From Apostichopus japonicus (Eukaryota > Echinodermata > Holothuroidea > Aspidochirotida > Stichopodidae), in the NCBI RefSeq assembly GCF_037975245.1, contig NC_092579.1, positions 26,399,666-26,463,665 on the forward strand: a DNA stretch of 64,000 nucleotides, written 5' to 3'. Each line of letters opens with the position of its first letter. The first letter of the stretch is position 1. The notes below the pieces were generated by a model. The model had not been told where the DNA came from, did not search any database, and was given only the letters and a program-made list of their open reading frames with translations. Positions 13,262 to 25,276 of the stretch are shown piece by piece. The position numbers and the translations under genes were made by a program.

Positions 13262-13850
13262 CAACAACAAAAAGCAGCAGCGCGTATTATTACGAACTCG
13301 GGAAGATATGAAAGCTCGACAGAATTATTTAAAATGCTAAAGTGGCACTCTGTCGATACGCAAATACGTATACGACGATTGATCATGATGTACAAGACCA
13401 TGAATGGCCTCTCCCCCAAATTATCTAACCCAGTTATTCAACTTTACACACGAAATTCATAATCACAATTTGAGATCCACGACCCAAAGTAACTTATACC
13501 TGAAAGATGGTAAAACGGAATATCACAAGCGTAGATTTTCCTTCATACTATAGCTGTCAAAGAATGGAATAGTTTGCCAGCTGAATGCAAGCATGCCAAA
13601 TCTTTACCTATTTATAAACGTTTAGTCAATGAATTTTTCAAGTCTTAATCATCTCATTACGCTTTTATGTTCTATACCCATATTTACAGTTTTGTGATTT
13701 ACTGTTGTATATTTGTATGTTTAATAGTCTTACTCTCTGTTTATTGTTTTATAATATTATTCTTTTTACATTGACTGTATTTTAGGGCCTCGGGGAAGAT
13801 TAGCTTCGGCTAACCGAGTCACCCTTTTAAAGGTTAATAATAATAATTTC
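13262..13850 (+). mobile_element. LINE 3' end: decayed reverse transcriptase tail, 3' UTR hairpin and TAA tail
   Basis: Broken reading frames give recognisable C-terminal LINE text: a stretch near 13350-13420 reads IRRLIMMYKTMNGLSPKL, and near 13555-13640 VKEWNSLPAECKHAK then YKRLVNEFFKS before a TAA. Several frame changes and stops interrupt it. After the stop comes an AT-rich 3' UTR. At about 13790-13830 there is a short stem formed by GATTAGC and GCTAACC around TTCG, and the element closes in a TTAATAATAATAA run. This hairpin plus TAA-repeat layout is usual for CR1/L2/Rex-type elements. The copy is 5'-truncated and dead. The start is set where the text becomes recognisable and could lie slightly upstream. 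Confidence 0.7.
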
Positions 13851-14324
13851 ACTTTCTCCTGAAATCTTAAATTATGTATTTTTTATATTTTTTATAATCA
13901 GCCTGCTATATATGTATTCATTTAGACTATTCTCTTAAGGTGTGTCTAATATCTAGCTAAAACAGACCTATACGCGAGAGCCTCAAAGATTGCAAATTAT
14001 ATCGTTGCCTTTAGTATTTCATCATCACATGCACTGTTTTCGCAGGGAACTTGTTCGATCAACCGGATGTTACTTCATGGTGGGCCTCTCTGTCTATTGA
14101 AATAATTGAATTCGGTAGTGTTGAAGATACAGCGTAAAGCTTTAACATTTCTTAATCGTTTCTTGAACATTTCTTGATTTACCAAACGAACACACAAAGA
14201 TATGTTCAGATTCGACCATCCAATTTCTCCTCTTTCATAAACTTGTTGCTTATATACTTCTGCCCATTCCGCAAACATGTATAGAATAGCCAGCCGTTAA
14301 TGTAATACATGTAGTGATAATGTA

Positions 14325-15110
14325 ATCGACGGTGACGAGGCCGCCAAACAGGAAACAGTGGCAGGGTGGTTAGCAACGAAAATGTCATCGCGGTAACGAA
14401 GTCGTGGATCGTTTAGCAACGATAATGTGATCAGCCGTGGTGATTTGGACCGGGAGAAAGTGGCAGCGTTAATTAGCAGCGATAAAGAAGTCAGTCGCGC
14501 GGCTGCCAACCAGGAAACAGTAGCAGGGGAACGTGTATGGCAAGCCATGTGGGACAAACACCGCATAATATATCCGCGTATTAATTCGAATATATACGCG
14601 TATTAATTCGAATATATATGTGTTGTACATGTGTAAAGACTAAAGTTTCGCTTTATGAAGCGATCTCGCGAGCCCGCCAAAACATTTATCGTTGGTATAT
14701 GTACACAGCAAAGAGCGGAAATGTGTTTTCATGTATATTCTAATTAATCCGTGCAAAGTTAAATCCCCATATGTATTCTATTTTACGTGTATATATTCGA
14801 ATTGATACGTGTATATATTCGAATTAATACGTGTATATATTCGAATTAAAACGTGTATATATTCGAATTAATACGCGGATATATTTGGGCCATATGATTG
14901 GCTAATAATATATACGCGTATATATTCCAATTAATACGCGTATAAATTACGATTAATACGCTGATATATTATGCAGTGTTTGTCCCACATGGCTTGCCAT
15001 AAACGTTAGCCTCGAGAATATAATCGGTAGCGAAGCCGTGGATCGGAAAACTGTGGCATGCAGGGTTAGCAATGATGATGTGATAAGGCTACCTCCTTGA
15101 ACTTGTTATT
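14325..15110. repeat. Degenerate tandem repeat, about 60 bp units, split by the MITE at 14535-15001
   Basis: Units share GCCAAACAGGAAACAGTGGC, then GGTTAGCAACGAAAATG, then a GTCATCG-like word. Three to four units lie left of the MITE, and about one and a half continue at 15002-15110 (GTTAGC, GTGGATCGG, GTTAGCAATGATGATGTG). Reading across the MITE restores a continuous unit. Confidence 0.75.
14535..15001. mobile_element. AT-rich MITE with long inverted ends, inserted into a tandem array (candidate TSD AACGT)
   Basis: The ends TATGGCAAGCCATGTGGGAC are perfect inverted repeats and the match extends, with a few changes, for about 80 bases. The centre repeats TATATTCGAATTAATACG. AACGT precedes it at 14530-14534 and follows at 15002-15006; one extra G on the left leaves the edge uncertain by one base. 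Confidence 0.82.
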
Positions 15111-16623
15111 GCGATCGTTAGTTTATGGGGCAGAGAATATTTTAATTTATGGTCGTTGAATAGGATGGTAATGTGGTTAGAGGGTGGTCCAGACAATGTC
15201 CTTCAGAGATAGAAGCTGAATACGAGAAATGCTAGACAGGAATGTAAATAGAAACAAAACCGTCGTAATTTCAAAAACTAAGTGCACAATTTTCTCTTTC
15301 TATATCGACGGGTGCTTAGGCCTACTGTGACATCTGAACTCAAAACGTTTCATTGAAAAAACCTAATTTTTATAAATGGATTCGATAAATCGAATAACGA
15401 AGGTTTTGTTCAGGAAATAGAATTTTCTTTCTTGAAATTGAATTTGGTAAACTGAATAAGAGCTCTGTAAGGCAAAAATAGATTATTCGTTAAATCAATT
15501 CGCTAACGATTAACGAACAACGGCATGGACGAGAACGGGAAAGAAACTTTCAAAAAGATTGAATTTACGAATCAATTTCTTTTTGTAGGGGGCAAATTTT
15601 TATTAGTTCGCTTCCTTTAGAACATTTCTTCCTATGTAATATAATCTCAGAGTCTGACAAGGCGAAACCCTGTGACATGCTTCCCATTGACAATCAACTG
15701 TAGTGTAAATGTGCCAATTTTGAGGGCGTCCGTCATCTTTACAAGCTAAACATAACCAGAAGCTCCTAAACAAACCATGTTGTAGGGATATGAGGGCACA
15801 GAAAGGCAGTTTAGGCACGAAGTATATGTTGATGTGCTAACAACAATCTAAAATTCTATCATCGTGAATTTACATTTTAAAAAAAAGGTTATTTTTCCCC
15901 CATCCAGAACTTATCAGACGCTTATTCAATAAGACTGACTAGGCTGCATAATTTGATCAGAGAAACACATGTGTCAGCTCCGCCTCATAAGCAACACAGA
16001 AATCACACACAAAACATCAGTGTTTTTGTTATGGCTGCAAGTAAACAGTTTACAATGTACTATACTTCAAACGTTTTGCAGTGATGACTTCAATATCTGG
16101 ATTACCCTGTCACTGATATTCTCTTAGAGTATGCAGTCTCCTGACAGGGAAGAACTAGACTATTACCACGGGGGTACAAAAACCAACCACCCCCCCACTT
16201 AATCCAATACCCACCTCACACACACATATATCATTGTAGCTAAATCGTACAAAATACACAGAAAAAACCTAAAACTTATCAAAGGTTTACCAAAGAGATA
16301 TGTTTTTATACTTGTATTTGTACTTTTCATTCACTGACACAGTCATACTGTGATACAAATATGCTTTGAAAAAGAAAAGAAATTTTCTTGTACATCTGCC
16401 ACCATCAACAACATCTAGTAACAACCGTCTTATGCAGGGATACTCGTTGCCAGCTTCATTGAGGTTGTAATGGGCTTCTATAGCAACCAGAAACAACTTA
16501 AGTTTAGTGATTCCTTTCTAATCTATAATATCAACTGTAAAATGGATTTTCTGATGAAAGAGGAACATATTCTAAACATCCTGGTGACATTTGCGTTCGA
16601 TTCCTTTGTATTTGTTTTTCAGA

Positions 16624-16757
16624 TAATAACATTTGAAGTTGACATGTCTTGTACCAACGTGAACTTGAAGCAATCAGGTGTGAAGTCATATGACATCACA
16701 CCTGTTTGCTTCAAGTTCATGTCTTGTAAAAGAACATGTCAACTTCAAATGTTATTA
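16624..16757. repeat. Long near-perfect palindrome, 134 bp
   Basis: The outer arms 16624-16647 and 16734-16757 are perfect 24-base inverted repeats. Inner arms GAACTTGAAGC, CAGGTGTGA and their inverses follow toward a centre near AGTCATATGACA. A word from it, TGACATCACACCTGTTTGCT, also occurs at 13235-13254. It could be a foldback element or could form a hairpin RNA if transcribed. Confidence 0.88.
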
Positions 16758-16839
16758 CCTCAAAAACAATCTCTGTCTACTTCAATGCATCACTAGTCCA
16801 GGTTGTCCTGTCAAGTGCAGCCATTGCTTGGCCAGGGCA

Positions 16840-17120
16840 AATCAATACTCCAAGCGCAAGGCTTCACTTAATAGTTCACTTGGCATGTACATAGCATCAC
16901 TTAGGCTTCACTTAGGCTACAGAACTAGTTCACTTGTCAATACTCCAAGTGCAAGGCTTAAATTAATAGTTCACTTGTCATGTACATAGCATCGCTGAGG
17001 CTACAGAATAGTTCACTTGTCAATACTCCAAGTGCAAGGCTTCACTTAAACATTCATGTGTAATGTACATACACTTCGGCGACCGAAATAGTTGACTTGT
17101 CATGTACATAGTAGTCCTTA
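16840..17120. repeat. Minisatellite, units of about 83-95 bp, downstream of POLR3H
   Basis: CAATACTCCAAG recurs at 16843, 16938 and 17021, each followed by GCAAGGCTT. AGTTCACTTGTCATGTACAT recurs between them with small changes. Similar but looser words (CACTTGTCCAG, CAAGTGC) continue to about 17330. Confidence 0.8.
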
Positions 17121-17521
17121 TTCAGGGTATAGCAAGTCTATATCTGTTCAAGACATCACTTGTCCAGCTTATGGCAAGACTTCACCTCTCAAGTGCAAAA
17201 CATTACTTTCAAAGGGTATGACAAGTTGTCACCTGTCAAGTGCCAAACATCACTTCCTGAAGGTACACCATATCTTCACAGCTGATAAGTGCAGAAAATG
17301 ACTTGTCCAGGTCAAGGTGTCACATGCTCAAGGCAACGTACTGTACTGTAACGACTCATCCAGACCACTGTTGCATGGCAAGGCATTCCTCTTTTACTGC
17401 TGAGAGTTTACCCTCTGTTGATATGAAGGAGAGCCTCGACTCTTTGCTCTGGAATTCTTCATGATCTATACTTTTCTGTCTCACTTCGTAACGAGCGTGC
17501 GATCGTCAAGGATGAATTGAT

Positions 17522-20277
17522 TCAAGTCCACCACGTCAGAAGACCAAGACCAGGTTCACTAATTGATCCCTAGAGTGGAGAGTCAATGAAAGCGATACAT
17601 TTAATGAAATAATTACAACCTTGAAAACCAGCGTCTGAAGTACCGAATGCTTATATAGAGTACATTATTTACTACACAAGTTTTTAAACCTTACCGGAGA
17701 GAAACAAATCAGCTTTAACTTTGGCTAGATAAAACAGATAGCTTAAGAAGAACAATATAAATGCATGATAACTTTAAAAGTATCAGACCATGCTATGCTC
17801 ACTGTATAATGAAACATGAGTTATATTCATGACCTAGGGTAGTTTGAGAATAGAGCTGACGAAATGGATTATAAAAGACCTGCCTTACTGTTTGAAACAC
17901 AAAGAGTGTGGAGACAAGACCTGTATGATTATCAATGAGGTAACAAGAAGAGGACTCTCTCTCATAAAAGGGTTTTTATTTCAGGATCAACATACAGACT
18001 GAACGCACAAAGAATAAGAAAGAGGGTAAAGCACATCATATGTGAGCAGGTGTGCATGGACAAATTTCATTTCACTCAAGGCAAAGTGGTCAAAATTATA
18101 TTACATCTTCAGCATATTTCTTCTATCCAAGCAGAACAGGTACATAAATTATCTGTATCATTATTCATGTTCACATGACTTAATGGCTTCAAACATTATT
18201 TCAAAACCTAGGGTTTAAGTGTACCATTGCTGTGTCTGAACCATATTTAAAGGTGTTGTCTATCCACTACACATCAGGCTTTCAATCTTAATTTCTGAGT
18301 AACAAACCAACTGTATACGGTAACACGGCCATTCTGTTAACAATTCAGTCCTTATCAGAGCCAATGAACTGCACCATGCTAATCTGTACAATAGTGACAC
18401 TCACCACAAGGCTGTAGGGTGACTTCTTCGGTTGGTTCTCCAGGAGGGGATCCTGTACGGGTTCTGCTAGGTCCTCGGGTCCGACGGGTGTAGTATCCAC
18501 AAACACCTCATCCACTACCTTGAATCTGATTTCTTCATTGATGTCCATGAATAGGTCATGCGTGCCGTCTTCAGACTCATACTGCCACACCCACACCTGC
18601 TCTGTCTCATCGCTGAGTGACGATGCGATGACGTTAAAGAGAAACATGGCACAAAGGGATAAAAGGTAATTTACACAAAAAGGCTTCAAATGATAATAAA
18701 AGATCTAACCATCATCATGAACTAAATTATGGAATACCGATACTTTGAAAGATCTTATCTTTAATAACAAATTCCCTGAATGTGTTTAAGAGATATCAGT
18801 TGTAACAAATATGAGCCCCCCCCCCCCCCCAAATGAATTCTAAATGAAACATTGATTTGTGCTTGCTTGAACTTCTTATAGTTTTATTCTGTAATGTTTT
18901 CATCCTTTCCGTTGTTGGATGTTCTATATAGCAAATATTGCAGTTTGCTGGCAAACAATGAAAACATTCTAAAACATTACTAACAATTTGTTTTGATATA
19001 ATGTTCACTTCTGGGTGATTTGTACTGTAACAAATTGTAATTTCCCACTGCAGAACACACTCACTCTCTTTGAGATCAAACCATGCACTTTCTACATTTA
19101 TCAGCCTATTTCATAAGACAAAAAAAATATTAATACTATTTAAAAGCTGTATAAAGCAACATAAATATAGTTTGTGCACTGCTAATGAGCCATCTTCTAC
19201 TAGATATATTAAAAAAAAAAATTCACCCCCACATACACTCTCATACATACATACATACATACAAACAGTGTGCACCATATTAATATTTTACCAACATGAA
19301 TCATAAACAACATGCATTGTTACAGGTATGTAATTTCCATTATATAATTTCCCAAACATTGTTCCACAAATCCAGTTTTTCAATGAAGTCAATGCTGTGG
19401 TGTGGTGTCAGAAGATCTCACATTAGTACAATTCAACACAGTGAACGGAAAGGATACAATCTGGACACTTGTTGTAAGGAATCAGGAGGAATGAGAATAT
19501 CATCAAAGAACCCTAACGACACTGAAACAAACAAAAACAAAAAACAAATGGGCATTTGGTTTTGTAATGATCATATCCAACAAGTAAACAAGGAAACATG
19601 ATTATGATATATGACATAGTTATGCAGTCAACATAAATTGTAAACTAATTCAAACATAAGAGGATCAGGCTAGCTACCCTACAGTAACGATGATGTTGTT
19701 ATTAACCATTTCATAGCCAGAATTTGCTTAATGGCTTGACCTTTTGAGGTACTGTAGTGTGGGTAACTAACAATGCAAAAGATGAAATTGTTAGAAATGC
19801 TCTCAGTAAGACAATACTGAAGAGTTGGCATCTAGAGTAGACAATATTTAACCTCCCAAAGTTACCTACCGTGTACACCTTCCCTGCTACAGCTTCGAAT
19901 ACGACCCACCAGGATTTCTTCAATGAACGGACGGAAGACGACATATCGGAAGTGTACTTTGGTGTGCGACGCTCCATCGCCCGGTATCACATGTGAATCA
20001 TCTAATTTAGTGATATCATGTAGAGCTATACACAGCCCAACATTATGCACCACCTGCAAGGCCAAAGAAAGACAAAAGTTATTAAGTAAAATGTTTGCCT
20101 TATTGTCATCCATCACACAAAGGAATGAATAAAACAATAGAAAAACTCAGAGACATAGGCCTTTACCTTATTGGCCAACTTCTTATGCAGCTCAAACTTG
20201 ATGGCATCATTCAGCTTCAAGTGAAAGAGCCAAGGCTCAATCCTCACTGTATCGGTCATCTCTGCTAACACAAACAT
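17522..20277 (-). CDS. POLR3H: RNA polymerase III subunit RPC8 (POLR3H), complete, five coding exons
   Basis: Exons in transcript order are 20277-20167, 20053-19870, 19521-19458, 18612-18405 and 17569-17522. They total 615 bp, or 204 codons plus stop, the length I recall for the human protein. All phases match (0, 1, 2 then 0). The N-terminus [16 protein letters not shown] starts the SHS2-like RPB7 N-terminal domain. Exon 2 carries [16 protein letters not shown] and [12 protein letters not shown]. Exon 3 carries [16 protein letters not shown] of the OB-fold domain. Exon 4 contains [20 protein letters not shown] and an acidic linker. The last exon ends in [15 protein letters not shown]8 pairs with RPC9 (CRCP) to form the RNA polymerase III stalk, acting in the nucleus in initiation of tRNA and 5S rRNA transcription. 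Donors are GTAAAG, GTAGGT, GTATCC (weak) and GTGAGT. A degenerate minisatellite and a long palindrome lie just 3' of the gene. Confidence 0.95.
19238..19262. repeat. (CATA)n microsatellite
   Basis: Five CATA units in the third POLR3H exon's upstream neighbourhood (in intron 3 on the minus strand). Confidence 0.85.
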
Positions 20278-20804
20278 TACTGAAGAAAAAATTAAAGAAG
20301 AACATTGTTTAAATTTATGCTAGAAGGGAGCATCTTATTAACTACATAGAAGCGAAAATAAAATAGTCACAACAATCAGCTTTGTAAAGTTTCTCTTAAT
20401 GTTTGCATCATTTAGTATGGAATAAAAAATATATTGTAACTCCGTTATGAGAATATTTACACGTACAGTGAACAATACCAAAAATTACTGAATCAGTGGG
20501 ATAAGTACATTACAAGTGCAGGGTACTGTGTTTTTTAGGCTATATCAGTTATGCAACTGCTGACGTAGAACATATATACATAGTCTATCAAACATTACTG
20601 TATAATATTCATGATCCATATGGAGAAGGGTTGGTAATAAATAGACACAATAATAGCAACAGAATGGGTGTGGCTCATATCTGTTTATGACATTGTAGCT
20701 CGAATTCCTCACAACATTCTGTGAACTTGTAAAACAATATTCTCAAAAGGATGAAGATGACTTTGGGTTCTTCATACCCTCTCCCACACAACCTTCCCAT
20801 TTCA

Positions 20805-20820
20805 CCCCCCCCCCCCCCCC
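20805..20820. repeat. C16 homopolymer, one of a recurring class
   Basis: Longest of at least a dozen C or G runs of 10 or more. Others: 701-711, 995-1006, 18816-18830, 22110-22124, 29277-29286, 29490-29503, 32160-32172, 45659-45673, 50289-50301, 54567-54580. Confidence 0.9.
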
Positions 20821-22669
20821 GGTCCCAATCCTGAAGAAAATAACCAGATAACTAGGGAAGAAAATAAATAACAAAGGCTATATATAGGGCTAATTTTGTC
20901 AAATGCTTCTCTATTGGTTCTTTTGAGTATTATAATGAGTATATATATAGAATAAGTTTGAATGTGAATTAACCAGCAATCACTATTCGATACCTTTCTT
21001 ATTCACTTGGTGCAAACCTCAAACTTCCCATGGCCTTATTGTGGTGAATACTGTGCAAACCCAGATAGTTTAAAACTAGTACAAGTACAAGTTTACACTA
21101 AAGTCGCCGTACCATTGCCCAGATAACAAAAGGCCTAATTTAGATCATATGAAGGAAGCGCATTCACAAATAACGCCTAGGATGTTAACCATGCTTTGAT
21201 TCAACATTTTAGACCGGGTGAAAATTGTCCAACATTTTCGCGGAATGGCTACCGCTAGTAATTAGGCTACAGTCTTCATATGTGTGAGTTTGGCGAGGCC
21301 TAAGAATATTATGAAATAATATGCAGAGCGTGGACGTAATCCTACATAGGCCTTTATAAAGAAAAATCACAATACTGTTATAATAATTGAATCAAATACC
21401 AAATTTTCATGGAAAACGAACGAAATTAAATCTTATCGTCGATAGTTTTGTCGCTTCGGTAATTGCTATTGCCTCGATGTTTTGTGAATTGTTATAGTGC
21501 GGTGCGACCGGCTTGTCTATGGCAAGCCAAATGTACTGGCAGGAAAATATTTTGGTAATTCTTCCATACCCACATTTGCGTTCGATGAATCTGTAGGGAT
21601 GAACTTCGATTGATATTTTCGTTATCTTCGTTTATATATGTTCAACTAGTATAGAGCACAATAATCTGTCGGTATGATAAGTTATCCGTTCCTAGCATTC
21701 GATATACATGTATCACATGACCTATAACTTATGTGTAAAACGCTCGGATTTGAAGTTTACCGTGGAAATTCATGTTCACTTGTCCACAAGTCATGGTAAT
21801 AATTCAAGTTTATCAACAAGTATACACTTCAACCATGAGCTGTTAATCCAGGTTTCATCCAATTGCTCAAAATTTGGCCCGGTTTGGTATACATGCACTT
21901 TATGAGTGCACTGCGGTCAACGGTGGCCAATTTGGTCAATGTAGGGAGCTGACTGGAGTCTGGCACAGCCATGCAAAAGTCTTGTCGGACTAGGACGACA
22001 GTATACCAGGCTACTGCTGGGATGATAAACTCATGTTAGTCCCTGGACCTCGTCGTACAAGTCTGAGTTTCGTATACACTGAATGTGAACACAAACAATT
22101 AACGCTGCACCCCCCCCCCCCCCCGAAGCACTCAAACATGAAAAAGATGGCCTCAACTTTAATTGAAATTATTGCACTGATGATATATGTTCTTTATCTT
22201 TTCAAATGTAATGATTTGTCACAATTAGCTATAGCTTGTTGCTTTTGCAAGTGTTTCTTGTCCAGTCAGTTAGATTTCAAAGCTGTTTAAGTTGTTAATG
22301 TTGTTTATATATTGCTCCGGCGTTCAGTAGAAAAAGCATCGGGGAGGGGGCAGCAAATCACCATCAATTTGCTGCATCTCTCCTTGCTAGGTCACTTTCC
22401 CCATCCCCAGACACCCGATAAAAACGGTTCAATTTAGACGGTTCTTTTACAGTTAACCAGATAATCAATTTGGACAGTTAACCGGTTATTGGAAACCGAA
22501 TTGTTCTTGCATGCACCCCCCCCCCTCCCCTTTCTCCTCTTAATTTTTTTCTTTGGCGAACGTCCATGAGACCAAAGTATTGACTATTACCCACACAATA
22601 TGTATGCCTTACCCAAAAATGTCATTGTTATTTTCTCTCACAATTTTTCAGTTTCATAACGAAATTTTG

Positions 22670-22920
22670 ATCTTGTATTACACAGTTCGGAGGTTTTATC
22701 TCAAAATGATAACGTTTTACTTCTAAATTATGACACCTATACGTTTTATCACTTATCATTTAGAGGTTTTTATCTCACTATTTTGATATTTCAAGGCTCG
22801 CAATTTTGAAGTTCGGCAAAATGTTGACGTTTTATTATGAAATCAGTACGTTTCATGTCCATATTTTGATGCTTTATCTCGAACTCGAAGTTTTACCTCG
22901 AAATTTCGACATTTTGAGAT
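22670..22920. repeat. Degenerate short tandem repeat of TTTTATCTCGAAATTTTGA type
   Basis: Words such as GGTTTTATCTCAAAATGA, CGTTTTACTTCTAAATTATG, GCTTTATCTCGAACTCGAAG and TTTTACCTCGAAATTTCGAC follow each other at about 20-25 base steps. No gene is seen here. Confidence 0.6.
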
Positions 22921-24896
22921 GTATTACACGTTTACACCATGCACTGAAGGTGAAAATATCATGGTCACCTCAATTGGGTTGACCCAAATTTCGTACACTG
23001 CAAGTTCTCAAACAAGTGTTATATTGATTGGGTTCGTGCTCATGACAAGATCAAGAGTATATTGCCCCCCACCCCCCCCCCATTATGGTATTTTAAGAAT
23101 GATGGAAACATGCCGATGTTAGAAATAATCGTCCTATAGTTCCACGTTAAATAACCATTTCTTCCTGTAACTTCCGAAAGAAAAAACTAAATTTCTCAAT
23201 ATCACCCATTGATAACTTGAAGCCTCGAATAAACATGATTTTTTTTATTCGATTTTTGATTATTGTTTGCAGTATCTTGAAGTATCTTTTGGTTGTAATT
23301 TCCCTGGGCAAGATACACTGCAACATTACACCGTCCCGTGCCACCTACGCGGATTTCCCCATATGAAATGGCGAAGCAATGGGGTTCTTTCGTCCCTCAT
23401 TAACATCATACCTACACTGGTTGAGTTTGAGCAGCACTTTCACAATACCCTTGTTTCATGGTTCATATCAAGATTCAAGGATGTAAAAAGTTATCACAAG
23501 AAAATTGTGTGATTCGTTAGTCACTAAGGTTTAAGAAATTAAGTTGGCATATTCGATCATCCCATTTTTGGGGAGCCAAACGGTGACTTTGGATTTGGAT
23601 AAAAGGCATTTCGTTTGTGAAAATTCGACACCTGGGCACGAAGAACGTTGACTTTGCGTCCCTCACAAAGCTGCAATCTCGTCAACACATCAAATATTCA
23701 CGTACTGGCGCGAAGTGTCCGTGCTCATGCTCATCACCTCCAGCTGCTGATAATGCTATTATGAGGTAAATTATGCAATACATTGCACTGGTTAATTCAC
23801 TTAATTGGGTCTACTGTATGCTTACACGTCAAGAACATTCTGATCTTGAAAAATTGTTTTCATATTTATCCAAGCCTGGCATTAGCTAAGACAAGTTACT
23901 CATATTTATCCTAAGTCTAGTCAGTGTTAATAGTAATGGTAAAGGCCTAGCCTAGGTAGCTAACTAGCCAAAGTAGTTACAGGATATACGCAAATATACG
24001 CTCAATTCATTTTCGGTCAAAATATCAGAGTACGGGGAAGAAATATATATACACTTCCCACTGATCGAAACAGATGAAACATTTAAAATTTCCTGCAAAT
24101 TCAATCAAAATATTGAGATGGGAAAAGAAACTGTGCTCATAAATTTAGAAGTTTATACAAGGAATTAGGATGTTATTTTAACTTATTTGTGAAAGTGCCA
24201 AGTCACAATGCTAACGTTGTGCCTATGTTCCATAGGCTAATGAGTGATCAACGCCTAAACACTTTACTAACTCACAATTAAAAAAGTGACAGAAAGAAGA
24301 TGAAACAACTTGACTGTCAAACAACTGTGTAATAGTAATATGGAATAGGCTGTCAAAATTTGTGTCGGCCTAGCCTTACTTGTTAGGCTACTTTAGCTAC
24401 AGTAGGTAGGCCTATACAGTGAACCAAAAATTGACATTGCAAAAATATAATTGTTGATGCTCATTGCCAAATAGAATTATTCCTGTGTATTGGCCAGATA
24501 TTCCATTTGACTGAAAATTGTAATCTTGATGGTTGTAAATGAATGGTTTGGAACAAACGTCTGACAATAGGTAAGCACAGTAAAAATGACAGGATGTGAA
24601 ATTAGTGGCAAATTTATAGCCACAATTAATAGATCTATACAGTTTGTCTTGAGAATTAAATAGCCTCAGATTATCAAGTTAGCCTTTTTCGTAGCTTAAA
24701 ACGTATTTTATTCCCTGGAACTGCAAAAAGAAAAGAGACCATGACATTCAAAATATTGCTGTCACTGCTACTGGATATTCTAATATTGCACTTACAGTTC
24801 AAATAAGCCATGATTGGTTTGCTAATAACAGTGGTAAGTAGAGGAAAAACATGGATCGTTAAGTAAGCTAAATTAATGTCTGCGGTAATTACAGTG

Positions 24897-25117
24897 TATG
24901 TATTTTAGATCCTCCTGCAAGCAGGAACTCGAGAAGAAGCCATCGTTGGCTTATCAAAGCCGCAAGCTGACCGAAGTCAGCCTCCTAGATTCATATTTAA
25001 CGTCCATGATTATGGAATGTCAATTGTCAACAGCTCTGTAACTGGACGACATACATTAATCTTGGAGTGACTCTGGACCTTATGATTGAAAGGCGTTAAC
25101 TACTGAGCTAACACTCT
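24897..25117 (-). mobile_element. tRNA-derived SINE, copy 2, TSD CAGTG
   Basis: This is the same family and orientation as 4451-4678. CAGTG flanks it at 24892-24896 and 25118-25122. The head has small deletions around the B box (GGACCTTATGATTG kept, TCGAACTCGGGACC shortened), so it is probably inactive. It lies about 150 bases upstream of the first exon of the BTB gene at 25277. Confidence 0.87.
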
Positions 25118-25276
25118 CAGTGGACTGTGGAGTACAATGTGACAGATATTTCTAAAGTGAAAACTTCTCAACATTGCACATGAGTAGATAACTGTATTTA
25201 AATATCACAATCATGAATTGAACTCAAACCTTTACAGTAATGCATATGTTGGTCTCGTGTTCTTTCAGATCCCACC

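Larger units (their letters stand above)
20278..24896. other. Upstream flank of POLR3H and intergenic DNA
   Basis: The POLR3H promoter and any 5' UTR exon should lie just above 20277, but no core motif stands out. The rest holds C runs, the short repeat at 22670-22920 and two clusters of TAGGCCTA-like words (23940-23975, 24360-24420). Confidence 0.5.

Noticed and set aside
14297-14566. Open frame on the minus strand with repeated peptide words
   Set aside because: It lies on the 60-bp tandem array and runs into the MITE.
18345-18404. Extension of POLR3H exon 4 to the stop at 18345
   Set aside because: A GTGAGT donor at 18404 and a downstream exon with the family C-terminus give a better fit than read-through.
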